From positions 1-7,804 of the forward strand of contig JAGNZB010000056.1 of assembly GCA_017984655.1 (NCBI GenBank): a DNA stretch of 7,804 nt, written 5' to 3'. Positions 5,236-7,804 of this stretch are shown here, in pieces; within the stretch, counting starts at the first letter, position 1, and every line of letters begins with the position of its first letter. Position numbers and translations under genes: made by a program. The stretch comes from Candidatus Altimarinota bacterium. Its GTDB lineage: Bacteria; Patescibacteriota; Gracilibacteria; RBG-16-42-10. Under the pieces are notes generated by a model. That model was not told the DNA's origin. It did no database searches and worked only from the letters and a program-made list of their open reading frames with translations.

Positions 5236-6324
5236 ATGTTGAAACGCATCATCCTAATCGGCTTTTTCTTCCTTTGTATCAGTCCCACAGTACAGGCAGC
5301 AGAACTCTTTAGTGGTGAGAATTACACACTCCCCACAACGCAAACAATAGACGACAATAGTATTGTCATAAGCGGCGAAACCACTATCAATGGCATCATC
5401 AAAGGTGACTTAATCGTTACCTCCGGACAGACAATCATCAATGGAACAATCGAAGGCGACGTCCTGATGGCTGGGGGATCACTGATCCTCAACCAAGACA
5501 GCATAGTCAACAAAAATATCCGCACCATGAGCGGTGAGCTCATGAGCCGAGGCCTAGTCAAAGGGACTATTCACGCATGGGCAGGCATAGTCACTATCAC
5601 AGGCCCAGTACAAGGTAATGTGTATGCTGACAGTGGTAGCTTTATTCTCAATGCTCCAATCCAAGGCTCAGTCAAAGTCGACAGCAACAATATCAGTCTG
5701 GGTGACAACGCATTGATCCACGGTGACTTCAAATACACCAGTACCCAGCCACCAAAACAAGCAGCAACAGCACAAGTACTTGGACAAAGTAGCAGCTTGC
5801 CAGTCAGTGCCCCTGCCCATACCCAGAGCACTTATTGGATTCATCAAGGAATCAGAGCTCTCAGTCTATGGCTTATTGCTCTTATTCTGATTAGTATCTT
5901 TCCCCGCTCAATGAGCCAGTATGCGCACACTGTTGCCCTCTCCCCCGTCAAGAATCTTGGAATCGGCACCTTAGCGATCAGCCTTAGTTTTCTGGGAGCA
6001 ATCTTACTAGCCATCACTATTATAGGCTTACCACTTGCCGTTGCTTTGATATTATTCATCATCATCTCACTGTATATCGCCCCCATCGGCTGGATGCTCT
6101 ATTGCACGCACGTTCTAGCTAAGCAAAACTGGTTGATCGCCGAAAACAACAAATTAACTACTGCAGCACTCCTTCTACTCAGTAGCTTCATCATTGTAGG
6201 AATACTAGCATTACCTGTAGTGGGCACAATTCTCACCCTCTTCACCACCCTGATCAGTGTCGGTGCATTGACTTGGACCAAATGGCATATTTTCAAAACT
6301 AGTCGCCAAGAAAACATCCTCTAG
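5236..6324 (+). CDS. Polymer-forming (bactofilin-like) beta-helix protein with C-terminal membrane domain
   Basis: From ATG 5236 the product is 362 aa; a TTG two codons upstream is less likely as start. Residues 1-21 are a signal peptide (basic MLKR, hydrophobic core, cleavage after VQA). Residues ~43-167 consist of about seven rungs of 17 residues (one of 19) with small-residue/Gly pairs near 46, 63, 80, 99, 116 and 133, and repeated 'I-G-I-G-D/N/S-V' phrases such as INGIIKGDLIV. This is the right-handed beta-helix of the bactofilin/DUF583 type. A Gln/Ala/Ser/Pro linker (~168-200) leads to about four to five membrane segments (~206-222, 242-264, 266-288, 307-328, 329-346). The signal peptide puts the helix outside the membrane, unlike true cytoplasmic bactofilins. 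Its role is probably structural at the envelope; no substrate is evident. It diverges from the solute-binding gene. Confidence 0.85.
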   Translation: MLKRIILIGFFFLCISPTVQAAELFSGENYTLPTTQTIDDNSIVISGETTINGIIKGDLIVTSGQTIINGTIEGDVLMAGGSLILNQDSIVNKNIRTMSGELMSRGLVKGTIHAWAGIVTITGPVQGNVYADSGSFILNAPIQGSVKVDSNNISLGDNALIHGDFKYTSTQPPKQAATAQVLGQSSSLPVSAPAHTQSTYWIHQGIRALSLWLIALILISIFPRSMSQYAHTVALSPVKNLGIGTLAISLSFLGAILLAITIIGLPLAVALILFIIISLYIAPIGWMLYCTHVLAKQNWLIAENNKLTTAALLLLSSFIIVGILALPVVGTILTLFTTLISVGALTWTKWHIFKTSRQENIL

Positions 6325-6334
6325 ACGAAACCAC

Positions 6335-6363
6335 TTTACATTTTCAAAACGACATTGTAGATT
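6335..6363 (+). promoter_or_regulatory. Candidate promoter of rpmG
   Basis: TTTACA (6335-6340, 5 of 6) and TAGATT (6358-6363, 4 of 6) are 17 bases apart, 11 bases after the stop of the beta-helix gene. Transcription from ~6370 gives an ~18-base leader to ATG 6388. Confidence 0.5.
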
Positions 6364-6387
6364 GTCACCGCTCTAAAGAAGTATCAT

Positions 6388-6579
6388 ATGGCAAAGAAAA
6401 CTAATCGTGTCTGGGTCACCCTAGAATACAAATTCGAAAGACAGGATGGTAGCAAAGGCAGTGAACGTATCTACGTCACAAGCAAGAACAAAAAGACTAC
6501 TACCAACAAATTGGAAATCCGCAAATTCTCAAAAGTAGCTGGCAAACACGTCAAATTCACTGAAGCAAAAAGCAAGTAG
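6388..6579 (+). CDS. rpmG: 50S ribosomal protein bL33 (Cys-free form)
   Basis: The 63-aa basic protein carries the bL33 signature: MAKKTNR at the start, then YVTSKNKK (29-36), KLEIRKFSK (41-49) and KHVKFTEAK (53-61), matching the YTTTKNKR...KLELKKF...EAK pattern of E. coli bL33. bL33 sits near the ribosomal E site of the large subunit. It has no cysteine, so it is the zinc-independent form. It is about eight residues longer than the 55-aa E. coli protein, because the loop between the first strand and YVT (residues ~13-28, rich in charged residues, Gly and Ser) is expanded. Only a weak AAAGAAG lies upstream as ribosome binding site. It is monocistronic: its own promoter before and a strong terminator after. 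Confidence 0.92.
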   Translation: MAKKTNRVWVTLEYKFERQDGSKGSERIYVTSKNKKTTTNKLEIRKFSKVAGKHVKFTEAKSK

Positions 6580-6605
6580 TAGAAAGCGTCAGAACCAAAC
6601 CAAAG

Positions 6606-6633
6606 AAAAAGAGACCCTTAGGGTCTCTTTTTT
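6606..6633. terminator. Bidirectional terminator between rpmG and the unknown gene
   Basis: AAAAAGAGACCC (6606-6617) pairs with GGGTCTCTTTTT (6621-6632) around a TTA loop. The plus strand ends in a T-run (6628-6633) and the minus strand in TTTTT plus CTTTGG, so it can terminate both rpmG and the convergent 330-aa gene, whose stop codon lies at 6644-6642. It is the strongest terminator in the window. Confidence 0.9.
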
Positions 6634-6641
6634 AGTTACTA

Positions 6642-7634
6642 TTACAAACGATCCTGCAGTTCAACCCCATTACTACCAAAGCTCCAAAGCTTCAACAAAT
6701 CAGCATTGGACATATTCACTCCATTCGAGTTTTCAAATACTGTCAAAATTTGTGTCCGGAAAGGAACAGCAGCAATCACCTCACTATGGAGAAAAGCTGC
6801 GTGCCAAAAGTGAGTAAAATCTCTCAATACAGCACTACCTTCCTCCCATCGTTGAACCAAAGGTTTGATCGAATTTTTCTTAGTAATAGAACGCACAAAG
6901 GGGCTTTCATCACCACTCTCAGCTTCTTTTTTCGCCAAAAGATTCTTTTCCTGTTGATACTTACAAACAGTTAGCGACTCATCTACTAAACGATGGCCTG
7001 TCTGAAAGGATCGATAACAATCCATCCACCCACCCAAAGCCATCGCAGTGCTAGCACTGCCAATATTCTTGAGCGGAACAGCAATGTCCATCAATGTATG
7101 ATCACTAGTATGACCTTTGAGTGGCTGACCACAGGCTGCCTGAAATTTGATCACAACACCCAAGATTCGAGTAAGTTGATCACGTTTCTCCAGATCCTCA
7201 CTAGATGCTCGCGCTTTATAAGGCAACACAATACCAAGAATACGACGTGTTCTTGCGTTCTCTAATACCGCAAGCTGTTCCAAAATAGCAGTATGACAAC
7301 AAGCTAATTCACGCTCAAGTACAGCACAAGCATGTACATACCGCTCCATCACTACAAAAAAAGAACAGGTCCGTTGCAACAAAGTATTCATAGATTGCAA
7401 GAACAGCGATTTCGGAGCACCAACAAAATCAGCCACTAACAATTGTGACACATCTTCTGATTCGGTCCCAACCAAATTTGGCATGACCGCAACAGGAGAA
7501 GCACTATGTACCAACCGTAATGCCTGAGTACCTACAACCGCACGAGACCTCGGTCCCGAAGGAGGATCCTCCTCAACAACACTATCACCATCACTAGCCA
7601 AACCACCATCCAACACAGTAAATTCAACGGACAC
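6642..7634 (-). CDS. Hypothetical protein, 330 aa, probably cytoplasmic and helical
   Basis: I do not recognise this protein. GTG 7634 is used as start; no ATG lies upstream before an in-frame TGA, and the first internal ATG would remove 50 residues. Residues ~1-65 are acidic and Pro/Ser/Gly-rich, probably disordered (EEDPPSGPRSR). Residues ~75-235 look helical, with heptad-like hydrophobic spacing in FFVVMERYVHACAVLEREL and the following segments. A charged Lys/Glu-rich patch (~226-258) leads to a second helical part with RWEEGSAVLRDFTHFWHAAF (261-280). There are seven cysteines (90, 103, 112, 113, 168, 206, 224), with an adjacent CC pair, but no CxxC motif. No signal peptide or membrane segment is evident. 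Length, an uninterrupted frame, a strong promoter and a clean terminator all support a real gene. It could be a lineage-specific protein; no function should be inferred. Confidence 0.75.
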   Translation of the reverse strand: MSVEFTVLDGGLASDGDSVVEEDPPSGPRSRAVVGTQALRLVHSASPVAVMPNLVGTESEDVSQLLVADFVGAPKSLFLQSMNTLLQRTCSFFVVMERYVHACAVLERELACCHTAILEQLAVLENARTRRILGIVLPYKARASSEDLEKRDQLTRILGVVIKFQAACGQPLKGHTSDHTLMDIAVPLKNIGSASTAMALGGWMDCYRSFQTGHRLVDESLTVCKYQQEKNLLAKKEAESGDESPFVRSITKKNSIKPLVQRWEEGSAVLRDFTHFWHAAFLHSEVIAAVPFRTQILTVFENSNGVNMSNADLLKLWSFGSNGVELQDRL

Positions 7635-7668
7635 AAATAAAAGTAAAGAATACGGCGCACAAAGGAGG

Positions 7669-7696
7669 ATTATAATGGATCAGAGAAAAAAGTCAA
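7669..7696 (-). promoter_or_regulatory. Promoter of the 330-aa hypothetical gene
   Basis: On the minus strand, TTGACT (7696-7691, 5 of 6) and a perfect TATAAT (7674-7669) are 16 bases apart. The start near 7662 gives a ~28-base leader to GTG 7634. There is no Shine-Dalgarno before that GTG. This is the best -10 box in the window. Confidence 0.65.
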
Positions 7697-7716
7697 AGAT
7701 CAGGAAACTTAGTTAA
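7675..7716 (+). CDS. Possible 13-codon basic mini-ORF with perfect Shine-Dalgarno
   Basis: AAAGGAGG (7661-7668) lies 6 bases before ATG 7675, ideal translation-start geometry. The frame encodes MDQRKKSKIRKLS and stops at TAA 7716. It runs opposite to, and overlaps, the promoter of the 330-aa gene. No convincing plus-strand promoter precedes it. It could be a leader peptide, the remnant of a disrupted gene (the same frame reopens at ATG 7726 for 17 codons), or coincidence arising from the promoter sequence on the other strand. Confidence 0.2.
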   Translation: MDQRKKSKIRKLS

Positions 7717-7804
7717 TTAGGAATTATGAATTGGGTTAAATTAAACAATAGGTTGGAGAAAATAACTTTGAGAGGGTGAGGTTGAAGAGATTGTGGGAAT
7801 GTTC
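7717..7804. other. AT/purine-rich window edge without a supported gene
   Basis: All frames are broken by stops on both strands except short runs. The plus strand is purine-rich and poor in C compared with the rest of the window. A 17-codon ORF runs from ATG 7726 to TGA 7779, and a frame open from about 7749 to the edge contains GTG and TTG codons near a GAGGGTGAGG stretch (7772-7781), which might be the start region of a gene continuing outside. Nothing firmer can be said. Confidence 0.4.

Noticed and set aside
5322..6317. Four minus-strand ORFs under the beta-helix gene
   Set aside because: Antisense shadows; the plus-strand product has a signal peptide, periodic rungs and membrane segments.
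6750..7265. Two plus-strand ORFs of 74 and 90 codons opposite the 330-aa gene
   Set aside because: No start signals or recognisable features, and the minus-strand frame is longer with promoter and terminator in place.
2..7634. UGA recoded to glycine
   Set aside because: More than 2,500 codons of good genes contain no internal UGA and all frames close normally under the standard code.

Overview
The window looks like a piece of a small-genome bacterium of the Candidate Phyla Radiation (Patescibacteria), possibly Saccharibacteria. The clues are two small T4SS-pilin-like proteins side by side, a solute-binding protein held by an N-terminal membrane helix instead of a lipidated Cys, a beta-helix 'polymer-forming' protein with a membrane tail, and tight packing of genes on both strands. 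No gene needs UGA read as an amino acid, so the Gracilibacteria/SR1 code is unlikely. The lineage call is inference from gene content, not a phylogeny.

Left part (1-1800): the 3' portion of an RlmI/RlmK-type rRNA methyltransferase gene (+, cut by the window edge), a hairpin, a possible 106-aa membrane-anchored protein (+), two copies of a ~75-bp hairpin-forming direct repeat, and a tRNA-Gln(CUG) gene (-) with its own terminator and candidate promoter.

Middle (1805-5147): a complete XerC/D-type tyrosine recombinase (+) ends one base from the stop of a convergent two-gene pilin cluster (-). The two pilins are paralogues. The upstream one has a signal peptide, a very strong ribosome binding site and a good promoter; a hairpin terminator separates it from the downstream one, which lacks an ordinary signal peptide and carries a Pro/Val/Thr-rich tail. 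The pilin promoter abuts the stop codon of a 465-aa membrane-anchored extracellular solute-binding protein gene (-).

Right part (5148-7804): the solute-binding gene and a beta-helix/membrane protein gene (+) diverge from an 82-88 bp intergenic region with overlapping candidate promoters. The ribosomal protein bL33 gene (rpmG, +) follows with its own promoter, then a bidirectional terminator shared with a 330-aa protein of unknown function (-), which has a strong promoter. The last ~130 bases hold no convincing gene.

Several genes encode cell-surface products (pilins, solute-binding protein, beta-helix protein), but they lie in separate transcription units and no transporter ATPase/permease or secretion ATPase is present, so no complete system can be claimed. 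The items most worth following are the structured repeat pair beside tRNA-Gln, the asymmetric pilin pair with its internal terminator, and the unknown 330-aa protein with an opposing Shine-Dalgarno/mini-ORF at its promoter.
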